Shown here in pieces: positions 54,201 through 62,879 of a stretch of 64,000 nucleotides of DNA; the stretch's first letter is position 1, and each line of letters begins with the position of its first letter. This DNA is from Pedobacter steynii (GTDB taxonomy: Bacteria > Bacteroidota > Bacteroidia > Sphingobacteriales > Sphingobacteriaceae), in contig NZ_FNGY01000004.1 of assembly GCF_900103665.1 (NCBI RefSeq), positions 186,001 through 250,000 on the forward strand, read 5' to 3'. Position numbers and translations under genes: made by a program. The notes under the pieces were generated by a model. That model saw nothing but the letters and a program-made list of their open reading frames with translations, was not told the DNA's origin and made no database searches.

Positions 54201-54855
54201 CGGAAACCCTTACAATGCGATTTATAGCTACCGTTGGGCAGGATTAAGTGCAGACGGCTTGCCTCAGGTGTACAATGAGAAAGGCGAAAAAGTATTGAAT
54301 TCGCCAGCTACCTTAGGCTCTATTGTATATAGCGGTTCAACGGTGCCTACCTATAGCGGTGCCTTTAATAACCTGCTGGAGTATAAAAATTTCTCTTTCT
54401 CCTTCCTGTTAACCTTTGAAGGTGGACATAAAATGAGAAACACCTTCCTGCCAGTATTGGGAAGTGCGTATAATGGCGCCCTTGGAGGTTATGTGACGCA
54501 AATCACAGCGGTGAATAAAGAGATCAATGACCGATGGAAAACTCCTGGTGATGAGAACAGAACCGACATTCCAAGATTGGTATTTGCAGAAGATCCTGCT
54601 TATAACAGTCAGAGTGCGGAGATCTATCAGAAATCAGACATCAATGTAATCGACGCTTCAAACATCCGCCTTAGAAACGTTTCCCTCGCGTACCGTTTAC
54701 CGAAAAACCTCCTCAAAAAAGCGAACCTGGAAAACCTAAGGTTCCAGTTCAATGTGGAGAACGCATTTACGATAGCAAAAAGTAAAGAAGCCAAGTATTT
54801 ATTGAGTGGATATCGCCCGGCAAATTATGTATGGGGTGTTTATCTTAATTTTTAA
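51292..54855 (+). CDS. SusC/RagA-type TonB-dependent receptor
   Basis: This 1187-residue protein starts with a short basic extension before a signal peptide (MKLTTFLLFALIMQVSAGTYA/QKI). Next come an STN domain (about 42-112; FDRISDQSGYDFIV) and a carboxypeptidase-regulatory-like fold (about 135-205; GKILDENNLPLPGATVKVKG). The plug (about 215-335) contains NPLYVIDGFPV and the SusC signature ITVLKDAAAASIYGARAANGVV, followed by the 22-strand barrel. It imports oligosaccharides or other large molecules with the SusD partner encoded 11 bases downstream. The STN domain fits control by the FecR/ECF pair. The substrate cannot be read off. Confidence 0.95.
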   Translation: MYKNCTHLRRRPRAPYKLWRIMKLTTFLLFALIMQVSAGTYAQKITLSAKNAELFTIFDRISDQSGYDFIVIYSLLKDANKVNINVKNAELKDVLEQIFKDQPLEFSINNKTVLIRKKERSFVEELIHRFQEIDVKGKILDENNLPLPGATVKVKGTKRQVLTNQNGEFTLNNVDDKAVLVISYLGYQSKELNVQENLGSINLTEQTGQLAEVTVSTGYQTLPKERVTGAFSSIPVKKLEQQRLSSLSSLLEGRIAGYNNGLIRGTTSMKGVTNPLYVIDGFPVENTKYNTGGSITENLPGLNLEDIESITVLKDAAAASIYGARAANGVVVIVTKKPKKGKPQISASSTITLSSNSVYTDNLTNSADIVSLEKEWETNNPKLKAANSAAYAANVLTNVGYQSQGIKAILAKYAGTLTQAQLDAKLNQLASSGYQYYDDMEKYSKRNPFYQQDNVSVGSASETNSFYSSLTYRNNKSEDKYTKDETLGLNINNTTKINKWLTLELANYLSYNNATQQNYNTQNPQYAYLPYDRLKNEDGTNFTSTAASRLSANTMSLINSNGLYNMDITALDEQSRNLGNFKSFSNRSFVKLNADITKWLSYRSTFQYEFGSDRFNRMFDKNSFYVRDQVNGYAGKVAGGPVTFNLPYGNINYDQDSFNTAYNFRQQLNVDKTFGDKHNLTAIIGTEIRDTKLEFEDQYLYNYDPKVLTFDLINAKALANVPGAIIGGKYFSNSNIASQRENVNRFVSVYANAGYAYDSKYLVTGSLRWDRSNLWGTNSKYQNKPLWSVGAGWNIYKESFFNADWVDLLKLRVSHGIGGNIAKDAAPYMTAFYYSNNNVGGLQGTIGNRPNPLLSWEKTTTDNIGADFAFFKNRISGSLDYYNKQGKDLLASTMGVPTEGFGFSTYSINNGEMTNKGIELSISADVIRSKDFTWNTSILYARNKNKVTYVNVEAPVYYLQLDYPQAYPRIGNPYNAIYSYRWAGLSADGLPQVYNEKGEKVLNSPATLGSIVYSGSTVPTYSGAFNNLLEYKNFSFSFLLTFEGGHKMRNTFLPVLGSAYNGALGGYVTQITAVNKEINDRWKTPGDENRTDIPRLVFAEDPAYNSQSAEIYQKSDINVIDASNIRLRNVSLAYRLPKNLLKKANLENLRFQFNVENAFTIAKSKEAKYLLSGYRPANYVWGVYLNF

Positions 54856-54866
54856 CGCAAGAAGAG

Positions 54867-56279
54867 ATGAAAAATATATTATCAAATACACTGAAAATCT
54901 CAGCCCTGATTCTATTGGTTAGCTTCAGCAGCTGCAAGAAATTTCTGGACATCGTGCCTAAAGGCCAAAAGATCCCAACTACACTGGCCGACTACGAAGC
55001 CTTGATTCGTGATGAATATGGAAACCAGCGTACCACCATTACACAGGCGATCCTGTTGATGAACGATAAGTTCGAAACCACGGCGAACCTGAATTATTAC
55101 CCTTTGTATTCGGTCAATTATTTCTGGAATGAGAATGTAGACCGGATTCCAATCAGCGGTAGTGATGAGGGGCCTTATTACAACCCCTATACCGGAATAT
55201 CGACAAGTAACCTGTTAATTGAGCACGTTCCTGCTGCAACGGAAGGTTCAGATGCAGATAAAGCGCAACTGATTGCACAGGCAAAAGTGTTAAGGGCAGT
55301 TAATTATTATGTACTGGCCAACTATTATGCAGATCCTTATGAAGCCGCTAACGCCGCTACTAAGCTATCTGTGCCATTGATTCAAAGTGCAGACATCAAT
55401 GCGCCACACACTCAGGTGAGCATCAAAGATTTGTATGCCTTCATGTTGAAAGACATTGACGAAGCAATTCCAAACCTTCGTGCCACCAGCGCGACACCAC
55501 TACATCCGAATTTAGGCGCAGCCCATGCACTTAAAGCACGTATACTCCTCACCATGGGACAATACGCAGAAGCACTCAGCGCGGCGAATGAAGCATTGAA
55601 GTATAACGATAAACTGTTCGACTGGCCCCAGTTTTATGCCACCTACAAAACCCAAATCGAAGAACCGGACAAGTATACGAATGCACCATCACCAATGGGT
55701 TTTGATTTCGTAGAGAACTATTACTTTCGTCATGGCAGCGCCAATGGAGCAGGCCGAGAATCTGCATTGAGAACAGATCGTGCACCTAAATTTGAAACCG
55801 GAGATGCCAGGTTCGCTTCCCGATGGAAGTTGAGAACGGTTGCAGCGGATACCTATTACACGAGCATCACCATTGGCTTTTTTAACTATGGAGGTCTGAC
55901 TACAACAGAGGTCTACCTGATTAAAGCAGAATGCCAGGCCCGTCTGAACGATGTTCCCGGAGCGATGACAACATTGAATACAGTGCGTGTGAAAAGGATC
56001 TTCCCTCAAAATTACACCCCACTGTCAGCGTCAAACACAGTGGAGGCCGTTAAGCTGATTCAACGCACAAAAGCAAATGAGCTCATCAACAGCATTACCA
56101 CCTTCGCTGATCGACGTCGTTTAAATAAAGATCCGAACTACGCGACGACCTTAACGAAAACAGAAAACGGTCAGAACTACACACTCTCTCCTACTTCTCA
56201 TTTGTGGACGATGCCTATTCCGTTGGGCGCCATTAAAAACCCAGGTAATGGTACCATTGTACAGAATGTAAGCAAATAA
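54867..56279 (+). CDS. SusD/RagB-family substrate-binding lipoprotein
   Basis: The N-terminus MKNILSNTLKISALILLVSFSSCKKFLDIVPKG is the typical SusD start, with the lipobox SSC and the following KKFLDI. The helical body fits the TPR-like SusD fold (VLRAVNYYVLANYYADPY, ALKARILLTMGQYAEALSAANEAL). The C-terminus has the usual FADRRRLN and WTMPIPLGAI sequences. It would sit on the outer membrane as the lid of the SusC barrel and pick the substrate. At 470 residues the length is normal. Confidence 0.95.
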   Translation: MKNILSNTLKISALILLVSFSSCKKFLDIVPKGQKIPTTLADYEALIRDEYGNQRTTITQAILLMNDKFETTANLNYYPLYSVNYFWNENVDRIPISGSDEGPYYNPYTGISTSNLLIEHVPAATEGSDADKAQLIAQAKVLRAVNYYVLANYYADPYEAANAATKLSVPLIQSADINAPHTQVSIKDLYAFMLKDIDEAIPNLRATSATPLHPNLGAAHALKARILLTMGQYAEALSAANEALKYNDKLFDWPQFYATYKTQIEEPDKYTNAPSPMGFDFVENYYFRHGSANGAGRESALRTDRAPKFETGDARFASRWKLRTVAADTYYTSITIGFFNYGGLTTTEVYLIKAECQARLNDVPGAMTTLNTVRVKRIFPQNYTPLSASNTVEAVKLIQRTKANELINSITTFADRRRLNKDPNYATTLTKTENGQNYTLSPTSHLWTMPIPLGAIKNPGNGTIVQNVSK

Positions 56280-56306
56280 CAAACACCTTAATTAAAAGAC
56301 AACAAG

Positions 56307-57449
56307 ATGAAAACTAACATAAAGAAAACACTGGCAATTATGCCACTTGCTGCAGTAATGATCTGTTCCAGCGCACAAAGCTTCGCTCAAAACGGCAAAT
56401 ACCTTTTGAAGGGAAATATTGCCAAAGCAACAGGTAAAATCTACCTGGAGCATGAATTAAACGGCAATCCCGTAAAGGTTGATTCCGCTAACGTGACCAA
56501 TGGTGAATTTGTCTTCAAAGGAACGGTTAAATCTCCTGGCTTTTATGGCCTGAGTAACAAAGGCCTGAAATATCCCATTCAGTTTATCCTGGAAAATTCA
56601 GCCATTACCGTAACAAAAACGGCCGACAGTCTTTCGATGGCTCAGATCAAAGGATCTGCAGCTCAGGATGTATACATGGGTTTTTACAGCGGCCCATGGA
56701 AAGAAATTACCGCAACAGCAGGTGGTATTTATGGCAAACTGGATAAAGCAGAAAAAGCGGCGAAAGCTGCCGGAACTAAAGTGGATTCCTTAACGCGTGC
56801 TGGAATTGATCAGGAATTTAAAGATCTGGACACCAAAAATCAGCTTGCAGTAAAAACATACATCAGTAAGCATCCTTCCTCAGCAGGTGCTGCAGCAATC
56901 ATTTACGATCGTTTTATCGGCTATCCGAACTTTCCCGTTGCCAAAGAACTATTTGCAGGTTTAACCAAAGAAGCCCAGCAATCTGCTATCGGCGCGATGA
57001 TTACTAAATCACTGACTATCGATGCAAAAACGGGTAAAGGTAAAGTTGCTCCAGCAATCAGCATGACGGATAAAGATGGCAAGATCGTTAAGCTGTCTGA
57101 TTTCAAAGGCAAATATGTGCTGATTGACTTCTGGGCAAGCTGGTGTGGTCCATGCAGAAAAGAGAACCCTAACGTGGTTGCGGCTTATAAAAAGTACCAT
57201 GACAAAGGATTTGAAGTGCTTGGCATCTCCCTGGATTCTAAAAAAGACGCCTGGTTGAAAGCCATTGAAGCCGACGGATTATCCTGGACACACGTTTCTG
57301 AATTGAAAGGATGGCAAAACACGGCAGCTACAGAGTACGGTGTAAAAGCAGTACCTGCAAGCTTCCTGATTGATCCAAATGGTAAAGTCGTAGGAAAAGA
57401 TTTAAGAGGAGAAGAGCTGAATAAAACTTTAGCTCAGTTGTTTAAATAA
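56307..57449 (+). CDS. TlpA-like thiol-disulfide oxidoreductase with DUF4369 domain
   Basis: A signal peptide (ending SAQSFA/QNG) is followed by a DUF4369 domain (about 28-120; LKGNIAKATGKIYLEHELNGNPVKVDSANVTNGEFVFKG-like pattern), a helical linker and a thioredoxin domain. The active site WCGPC lies at residues 279-283 in FWASWCGPCRKENP; VPASFLID follows with the cis-Pro. It acts in the periplasm, reducing or isomerising disulfides. The gene follows the SusD gene after 27 bases and is probably in the same operon, as often seen in Pedobacter-like genomes. Confidence 0.92.
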   Translation: MKTNIKKTLAIMPLAAVMICSSAQSFAQNGKYLLKGNIAKATGKIYLEHELNGNPVKVDSANVTNGEFVFKGTVKSPGFYGLSNKGLKYPIQFILENSAITVTKTADSLSMAQIKGSAAQDVYMGFYSGPWKEITATAGGIYGKLDKAEKAAKAAGTKVDSLTRAGIDQEFKDLDTKNQLAVKTYISKHPSSAGAAAIIYDRFIGYPNFPVAKELFAGLTKEAQQSAIGAMITKSLTIDAKTGKGKVAPAISMTDKDGKIVKLSDFKGKYVLIDFWASWCGPCRKENPNVVAAYKKYHDKGFEVLGISLDSKKDAWLKAIEADGLSWTHVSELKGWQNTAATEYGVKAVPASFLIDPNGKVVGKDLRGEELNKTLAQLFK

Positions 57450-57472
57450 AAAACAACTACATAAAGCAAAAC

Positions 57473-57519
57473 AACGCCTCATCAATAAAATGATGGGGCG
57501 TTTAAGCTTTGCTCTTTTT
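57473..57519 (+). terminator. Terminator of the sigma/Sus operon
   Basis: AACGCCTCATCA and TGATGGGGCGTT pair (with one G-T pair) around a 6-base loop at 57473-57502. A T-rich tract (GCTCTTTTT) follows after 8 bases. It lies between the thioredoxin-like gene and the converging DUF1266 gene. Confidence 0.75.
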
Positions 57520-57527
57520 ATAGTTGA

Positions 57528-58238
57528 TCACAATGCTTTATTCTTCAAAGGGCTTTTATCATCGTTTAACAAAGTATCTGCAATGGCTATCATGCCGCCA
57601 TTATTGGACCCACCCCAAATCGATCTGCCAAAAATATAGCTTATCGTATATTCTCTCCAGGTGCCGCAGTACTTCTTTAAAGCAGTATGCGTTTTACCTA
57701 AATAATCTTTAAGTTCTTCTTCTGAAAGATGGCCTAGTTCAAAACAGCAACGGGCTAAAAATGCGGCCCTGCCAAGATTCCAACCGCTGTCTTTTATCTT
57801 TTTAAGTTCAGAAAAATGGCTGATTACATTTTCTTCTATCAGCTCTGGGATGGTGTTGCCTAAGCTTCTATAGATATCTAAATAATATTCAAAAGCACCT
57901 TCATCGGTTGGCAGATTTGCTTTTAAAAGTGCTTCATAATTGCTTTCATCTTCTAAAGCTTTGTACACAAAATCTATGTATTCGTCTTCGTTTCTGTGGA
58001 GCAAGTCTATCAATATTTTCAGGGCATCGTCTCTATCATAAACTTCCCAATATTCTTCTACCAATTTTTTGATGGTAGATAGACTAAGTCCTGTTTCGTA
58101 AGAGTTTAAGTATGCCGATTGTTGTTCGGCATACATGGAACTTACGAGTACACAATCTAAATCATAGCCGTTCAATCCATTTTTGTTCATGCTCAATTCT
58201 TTGAATAGGGCATTGAAAACTTTAAAAAAGTTGCTCAT
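57528..58238 (-). CDS. DUF1266-domain protein
   Basis: The C-terminal part (about 150-215; GWNLGRAAFLARCCFELGHLSEEELKDYL, then TWREYTISYIFGRSIWGG) matches the DUF1266 pattern, with the conserved W-D/N-x-x-R and GR-x-x-W steps. The N-terminus is helical and unassigned. No signal peptide or membrane span exists. It is the last of three minus-strand genes (with the 232-aa membrane protein 6 bases upstream), probably one operon. The function of DUF1266 is unknown. Confidence 0.8.
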   Translation of the reverse strand: MSNFFKVFNALFKELSMNKNGLNGYDLDCVLVSSMYAEQQSAYLNSYETGLSLSTIKKLVEEYWEVYDRDDALKILIDLLHRNEDEYIDFVYKALEDESNYEALLKANLPTDEGAFEYYLDIYRSLGNTIPELIEENVISHFSELKKIKDSGWNLGRAAFLARCCFELGHLSEEELKDYLGKTHTALKKYCGTWREYTISYIFGRSIWGGSNNGGMIAIADTLLNDDKSPLKNKAL

Positions 58239-58244
58239 AATTGT

Positions 58245-58943
58245 TTAGGTGGTTTTTAAATTGCTAAACCTACTTTGCAAAATGTTCACAAGTTTCTCGC
58301 CTACTACCTGGTATTTGGCTCGGTTAGCCAGTTGTTTTTTCATATTTAACATATCGGCAGGACCAGGTGTGTAATTTAGCCTGTCGTGAATTTCGAGGGA
58401 TAAAGAACTGTCATCAATGTTAAATGTAATGAGATGCACTTTAGGTAGATATTCTTCGGAAGCTTTTGAATATATCCCCAATTGCGACTTTAATACACCT
58501 GAGTATTGCAAGCTGGCAGCTTCTATTCTAAAGGTGTCAAAAATAATATGTTCGTCTAAATCGCCTTCTGTATTGGTGCTTAAAAAATGTAAATCTTTGC
58601 CGCTTAATACCCAAAAGCAATCCGTTTGTACCCTGCGTAGCCCTAGCCCAATGGCAGATAATGCGATGTTTTTCACGCCATCGCTCACTATTTCCTGTAA
58701 TTTATTACTGGTAGACTGCGGTACGGATGCCCCTGTAAAAGCATCAATAGGTTTATCTTTCATCCATTGCTTTAGCTCCGGAAAATCTTCATTTAATAGC
58801 TCTTGTTTGTAAATATCATATCTGCTGCGTTCCTGTTCTAAATTGATTTCGGATTTTGCACTACTGTGCTGAGCGTTCATATACACCATGTAGCACACAC
58901 CAGCAATTAATAAAATTACGGGGATTAAATATAGAGGATTCAT
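58245..58943 (-). CDS. Membrane-anchored protein of unknown function
   Basis: One N-terminal transmembrane helix (about 5-22; YLIPVILLIAGVCYMVYM) is followed by a soluble domain of about 200 residues facing the cytoplasm or periplasm. It is mixed alpha/beta, with FWVLSGKDLHFLSTNTEGDLDEHIIFD, a pattern reminiscent of PH-like or bPH domains. It lies between a small exported protein gene and the DUF1266 gene. No family can be named with confidence. Confidence 0.7.
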   Translation of the reverse strand: MNPLYLIPVILLIAGVCYMVYMNAQHSSAKSEINLEQERSRYDIYKQELLNEDFPELKQWMKDKPIDAFTGASVPQSTSNKLQEIVSDGVKNIALSAIGLGLRRVQTDCFWVLSGKDLHFLSTNTEGDLDEHIIFDTFRIEAASLQYSGVLKSQLGIYSKASEEYLPKVHLITFNIDDSSLSLEIHDRLNYTPGPADMLNMKKQLANRAKYQVVGEKLVNILQSRFSNLKTT

Positions 58944-58960
58944 AATAAGGATTAGGTATG

Positions 58961-59407
58961 TTAAATTTTGACAGGTTTTACCTCTTTATCTTTTGAAGGG
59001 ATCACTCCATAAACAAGTATACCTGCAATGATTAAGAACACCAGTTTTCCGCCTATTTTTTTCCAAAAAGACAAGGGGCTTCCTGCCGTTTCTATATCGA
59101 TATTATGTTTTTCCTTTAATATTTTGGCCATTTGTGCATCAACTTCTACATAGCTCCTATTGCCCTCATCGCTCAACACATATTTTCCATCACTATTCCA
59201 AAGAGACATCCAAAGCGCTCCGTATTGTTTGTACATATAGGCTACGTTTACATTTTTCCCTATCAGTTTTGCAATCTCCGAATCTTTGGGTAATTCCTGC
59301 ACAGTTTCGATGGATTCGCAGGGAAGACAAATAGGGACTTTTGCTTTTGCAGATACTGAACCTAGGCTTGCAAACGCAATACATGCAGTTAAAATAATTG
59401 TTTTCAT
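58961..59407 (-). CDS. Small exported protein with C-terminal membrane anchor
   Basis: The 148-residue protein has a signal peptide (MKTIILTACIAFASLGSVSA/KAK), a short periplasmic part with CLPCES near the new N-terminus, and a C-terminal helix (about 115-135; LVFLIIAGILVYGVI) followed by a Lys-rich tail. The CxxC could be redox-active or a metal ligand. Its ATG is only 5 bases from a perfect 14-bp inverted repeat, which may control its translation. It heads the three-gene set with the 232-aa and DUF1266 genes. Confidence 0.7.
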   Translation of the reverse strand: MKTIILTACIAFASLGSVSAKAKVPICLPCESIETVQELPKDSEIAKLIGKNVNVAYMYKQYGALWMSLWNSDGKYVLSDEGNRSYVEVDAQMAKILKEKHNIDIETAGSPLSFWKKIGGKLVFLIIAGILVYGVIPSKDKEVKPVKI

Positions 59408-59412
59408 GATAT

Positions 59413-59448
59413 CTAGTTTTTATTTCAAATAAAAGAAATAAAAACTAG
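59413..59448 (-). promoter_or_regulatory. 14-bp perfect inverted repeat before the small-membrane-protein gene
   Basis: CTAGTTTTTATTTC and GAAATAAAAACTAG are exact complements with an 8-base loop. On the minus strand the hairpin lies between the stop of the LytS kinase gene and the ATG of the next gene, ending 5 bases before that ATG. It may terminate the kinase transcript or hide the ribosome-binding region. Confidence 0.6.
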
Positions 59449-59499
59449 GGCGGACAAGGCGATAAAGAAGTGCTGGCTTTCAGTTAACGAGCGCTACAC

Positions 59500-61413
59500 C
59501 TAAACCGGAATCCGTAAAGTGACAATTGTACCAGGAGCATCCACCTGGGAATTCATCGACAGGCTAGCCTCTCCTAAACCTTCAGTTTGTAAATACTGAA
59601 TTCGTTCTGTTACAATTTGGGTGGCACGCGAAGTATGGGTCGGCTGATCAGTGGTATCCAAACCAACGCCATTGTCCTTAATGATGATCTTTAAAACCTC
59701 ATTGTTAATGGCCATTAATACGTGTATATGACCTTTATAACTGATGTTTTTAAATCCATGTAAAATAGAATTCTCTATAAATGGCTGAAGCAACATTGCC
59801 GGAATCTCTATTTCATCAAACATATTGGCAACCTCATTGTCCAATTCAAATACATAGTCGAATTTGCCTGGCATCCTCATTTGCTGCAGCTTTAAATAGT
59901 TTTCCAGAAAGTCCACTTCAGATTTCAAGTCAATATTTCGTTGGTTACCTGCCGTTAGTTTCTCTCGCATCAAAACGGAAAAATGATCCAGGTAAGTGAG
60001 GGTCTCCTGAGTTTTCTCTTGCCGAACCAAAGCACGAATACCCGCTAAGCAATTGAAAATAAAATGAGGGTCCATTTGGCTCCGCAACAACCTTTGTTCC
60101 AATTCAAGTTTGACATTAAGATCTGAAACCCGCTTATTTTCGGTAATGAGTTTTTTTCTCCTTCGGTCTAAAAACAGTAATAATATCATCGCAAACAGCA
60201 ATCCTGAAAAAAGAACAATCACCACCAACCAGAGCCTGTTCAACTCCAATTGTCCCGTTATCTTATCTATGTTTTTGTTTAATGCACCAATTTGCTGGTC
60301 TTTTTGCACTGTTTTATAGAGCGAAGATATTTCGTTTGCTGCTTTTCGGTTTTCATTTTTTTCTCTCTCATTCTTTTTTTGAACATACTCTTCAAATGAC
60401 GATTGTGCCTTTTTATGATCGCCACGAGCGATAGCAAACGCGATCTTATTTTCCAGATACACCAGGTAATTATCTGCATCAGATTGGCTTAACCGCTTGG
60501 TAACTTCACGCTCTGCCACACGTGCTTTTGACAATTGATGCTTGTTTACATAAATGCCCAATAGATTGTTGTAGGCCATAAAAGCATTGGAGGTATCTGC
60601 TTTATAGGCTTTTAATTGATAGTAAAGGGCAGAATCTAATGCTTTACCCTCGTAAAATATTTTTGCTTTTGATATATAATAATTGTAATCTATACGGGCA
60701 AGTTTGGTTTTCTTTTTTATTGCTGTGGCCCGATTTAAATAGAATCGAACGGAGTCATTAGCCAGTCCTTTTTGATCTAAATGCCCTAGTGAAAGCAATA
60801 AATTCGCGGATATAGACAAGTCTTTTGCCAACATACTGGTATCTTTTTTCAAAAGAAAGAGCATTTTCCTGGCGAATCTATTAGATAAATCCAGTCTGTT
60901 ATTGTAACTGTTTAGTTGTGATGCCCATAATAAAATAATACCGGAAGATTTTGGAAAACTGAGCTTCAAATTGCCTGCATCAATAAGATATGCCGCTTGT
61001 GTGTAGTAATAAGTTGCCGCATAATATTGCTCTTTTTTTTGCTCAAGATAGCCCATCCAATAGAAATTGGTAGCTGCCTGGGCTCCATTTTTTTCCGACA
61101 AAGGCAATATAGTTAAAGCTTTTTTGGCCACTTCAAACGAAGCAGAGTCTTGTTTATTTTTAAGTAAGCAATAGCTGAGGTAAAAATAAGCCCGACTAAG
61201 TATGGTGCTATCCGTTTGATTTTCTTTTATTAATTTTTGTAGTTGTGGTATTGCTTTTTTAGGCTGCTTACTTAGTTTTATCTGCTCAAATAAGCTATCC
61301 AGTAACTGGCCTTGATTTATTCGCGGAGAGGAAGGCCCGCCGCAGCTGATAAATAGGGTAATGATTAGCCAAATAGAGATGAGGCAGGAGATCTTCAAGG
61401 GTTTATGATGCAT
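59500..61413 (-). CDS. LytS-type sensor histidine kinase with TPR sensor
   Basis: The 637-residue protein has a lipobox-like N-terminus (IIMTLFISCGG-like: LFISC, Cys about 24). A periplasmic TPR-like region follows (about 40-380, with repeats such as SILSRAYFYLSYCLLKNKQDSA). Then come a transmembrane helix (about 393-415; WLVVIVLFSGLLFAMILLLFL) and a cytoplasmic kinase of the His_kinase/LytS type: LRSQMDPHFIFNCLAGI with the His at about 447, ENSILHGFKN (N-box) and DNGVGLD (G1). Its start overlaps the LytTR regulator gene by about 10 bases, and the two form a pair. Confidence 0.9.
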   Translation of the reverse strand: MHHKPLKISCLISIWLIITLFISCGGPSSPRINQGQLLDSLFEQIKLSKQPKKAIPQLQKLIKENQTDSTILSRAYFYLSYCLLKNKQDSASFEVAKKALTILPLSEKNGAQAATNFYWMGYLEQKKEQYYAATYYYTQAAYLIDAGNLKLSFPKSSGIILLWASQLNSYNNRLDLSNRFARKMLFLLKKDTSMLAKDLSISANLLLSLGHLDQKGLANDSVRFYLNRATAIKKKTKLARIDYNYYISKAKIFYEGKALDSALYYQLKAYKADTSNAFMAYNNLLGIYVNKHQLSKARVAEREVTKRLSQSDADNYLVYLENKIAFAIARGDHKKAQSSFEEYVQKKNEREKNENRKAANEISSLYKTVQKDQQIGALNKNIDKITGQLELNRLWLVVIVLFSGLLFAMILLLFLDRRRKKLITENKRVSDLNVKLELEQRLLRSQMDPHFIFNCLAGIRALVRQEKTQETLTYLDHFSVLMREKLTAGNQRNIDLKSEVDFLENYLKLQQMRMPGKFDYVFELDNEVANMFDEIEIPAMLLQPFIENSILHGFKNISYKGHIHVLMAINNEVLKIIIKDNGVGLDTTDQPTHTSRATQIVTERIQYLQTEGLGEASLSMNSQVDAPGTIVTLRIPV

Positions 61414-62131
61414 TATTAATTGTCATTTTTTGCATCAATAAATCTTTCTTACGGGTAGATACAGGCACCTGTATACCACCTTGTAAAAAAACAAAGCCAT
61501 CATGATGGTACGAAATAATAAAGTTTAGACAAATCAGAAAAGATTTATGAATTCTCAGAAACAGGCCTTCCGGCAACAAGGTTTCATATTCTTTGAGTGT
61601 TGTACTTGTTGTAATTTCTCTGCCATCAAGTAAAAAGAAGGTAGTATAGCCACCATCTCCCTTACAATATAGAATATCGGAATGGCGCACAAAATACGTT
61701 TCATTAAGGGTTTTCAATACCAACATTGTCGATTGCTTATTGAAGAGGATTTCCTTTTGTACCGCATGCAAGACATTAGATCGCAAGCTGGCTTTATCGA
61801 GGGCATCATACAATTCCTTTTCCTTTACGGGCTTCAATAGATAATCCAATGTCCCCGCCTTGATGGCGCGTAGTGCATAATGCGCATAGGCAGTTACAAA
61901 AATTACCGAAAAAGGTGTTGAAGGAAGGCGCTCCAATATCTCAAAACTCTGGCCATCAGAAAGTTCTATATCCATCAATACAATATCCGGAGCCGCAGAT
62001 GGGATGAGTAGTAATGCTTCTTTTACCGAGCCGCAGGCCCCTACGATACCATCATGAGTCCGCGCACTAACTAATTGTATCAGTTCTTCCCGTATTTCCG
62101 CTTCGTCTTCGACGATAAAAATTTTAGCCAT
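61403..62131 (-). CDS. LytTR-family response regulator
   Basis: The frame is open from 62170, but the ATG at 62131 (MAKIFIVEDEAE) is the correct start by the receiver consensus. Receiver motifs are VEDE, DIVLMDIELSDG (Asp about 53), VTAYAHYALRAIKAGTLDYLLKP (with Thr, Lys). The C-terminus is a LytTR domain (about 145-240; FVRHSDILYCKGDGGYTTFFLLDGR, FLRIHKSFLICL). It precedes and overlaps the sensor-kinase gene; the target genes are not known. Confidence 0.92.
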   Translation of the reverse strand: MAKIFIVEDEAEIREELIQLVSARTHDGIVGACGSVKEALLLIPSAAPDIVLMDIELSDGQSFEILERLPSTPFSVIFVTAYAHYALRAIKAGTLDYLLKPVKEKELYDALDKASLRSNVLHAVQKEILFNKQSTMLVLKTLNETYFVRHSDILYCKGDGGYTTFFLLDGREITTSTTLKEYETLLPEGLFLRIHKSFLICLNFIISYHHDGFVFLQGGIQVPVSTRKKDLLMQKMTINNAS

Positions 62132-62218
62132 TTCGTGCAAAAAAAAATAAAAATAGGCATTTATATACAAAGCTAACCTGCTTTGTTCTTAATTACTTTA
62201 GTAACAGAGGAATGTGTT

Positions 62219-62851
62219 TCATCCTCGCATTACCTTTGTAACTGCAATAAATAATTGTGATAGCAAGAAAAACCCAATAAATAAACCAAGACAGTTTAAA
62301 AGCACGTTATGATATCCAAGGGTATTCACATCAATGAATGGATAAGGATAAAATCCAGATAATGCACCACGAGATAAAACGAAAATAGCATAGACCAAAG
62401 GATACAGGAACCAGGGAAAAACACTTTTCCACCCCAATCCACTTTTGGGCGCAAATAAATACCAATACAAAATAAACAGTAATGGAACAACTACATGGAG
62501 TAGTTCATCTGCGACTCGTTGAGCCCCTTCAGGGGACCATGTCTGTCGCAATAGGATATTGTATAATAGTCCCACAACGGTAATGTTTATGGTAGTAGCT
62601 GTTAACACACCTGGTCTTGAAAAAAAAATGCCCCGGCGGGAATTCGGTTTCAACAAAAGAACCGTAAAACATAGAGCTACAAGAATATTGGTAAGGATAG
62701 TATAAAAACTAAAAAACCTAATGATGGTTTCTGACACTGATTCTACGCTATTAAGAATACTAAGATACAATTGAAGTATTACGGCGAACCATGTTACTGT
62801 AGCACCAATTATTAAAAAGGGTTGCTTTGCCTTTATTTGTTTTTCTTTCAT
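62219..62851 (-). CDS. Pr6Pr-type integral membrane protein
   Basis: This 210-residue protein has about six transmembrane segments (FLIIGATVTWFAVILQLYL, FFSFYTILTNILVALCF, LHVVVPLLFILYWYLFAP, FPWFLYPLVYAIFVL, and a C-terminal pair). The FFSFYTILTNI and LLHVVVPLLFILYWYL patterns are typical of Pr6Pr (FAR-17a/AIG1-like) membrane proteins. The function is unknown; no active site is clear. It lies upstream of, and apart from, the two-component pair. Confidence 0.8.
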   Translation of the reverse strand: MKEKQIKAKQPFLIIGATVTWFAVILQLYLSILNSVESVSETIIRFFSFYTILTNILVALCFTVLLLKPNSRRGIFFSRPGVLTATTINITVVGLLYNILLRQTWSPEGAQRVADELLHVVVPLLFILYWYLFAPKSGLGWKSVFPWFLYPLVYAIFVLSRGALSGFYPYPFIDVNTLGYHNVLLNCLGLFIGFFLLSQLFIAVTKVMRG

Positions 62852-62879
62852 ATTAGTTTTGAGACTAGCGTTGTCAAAT

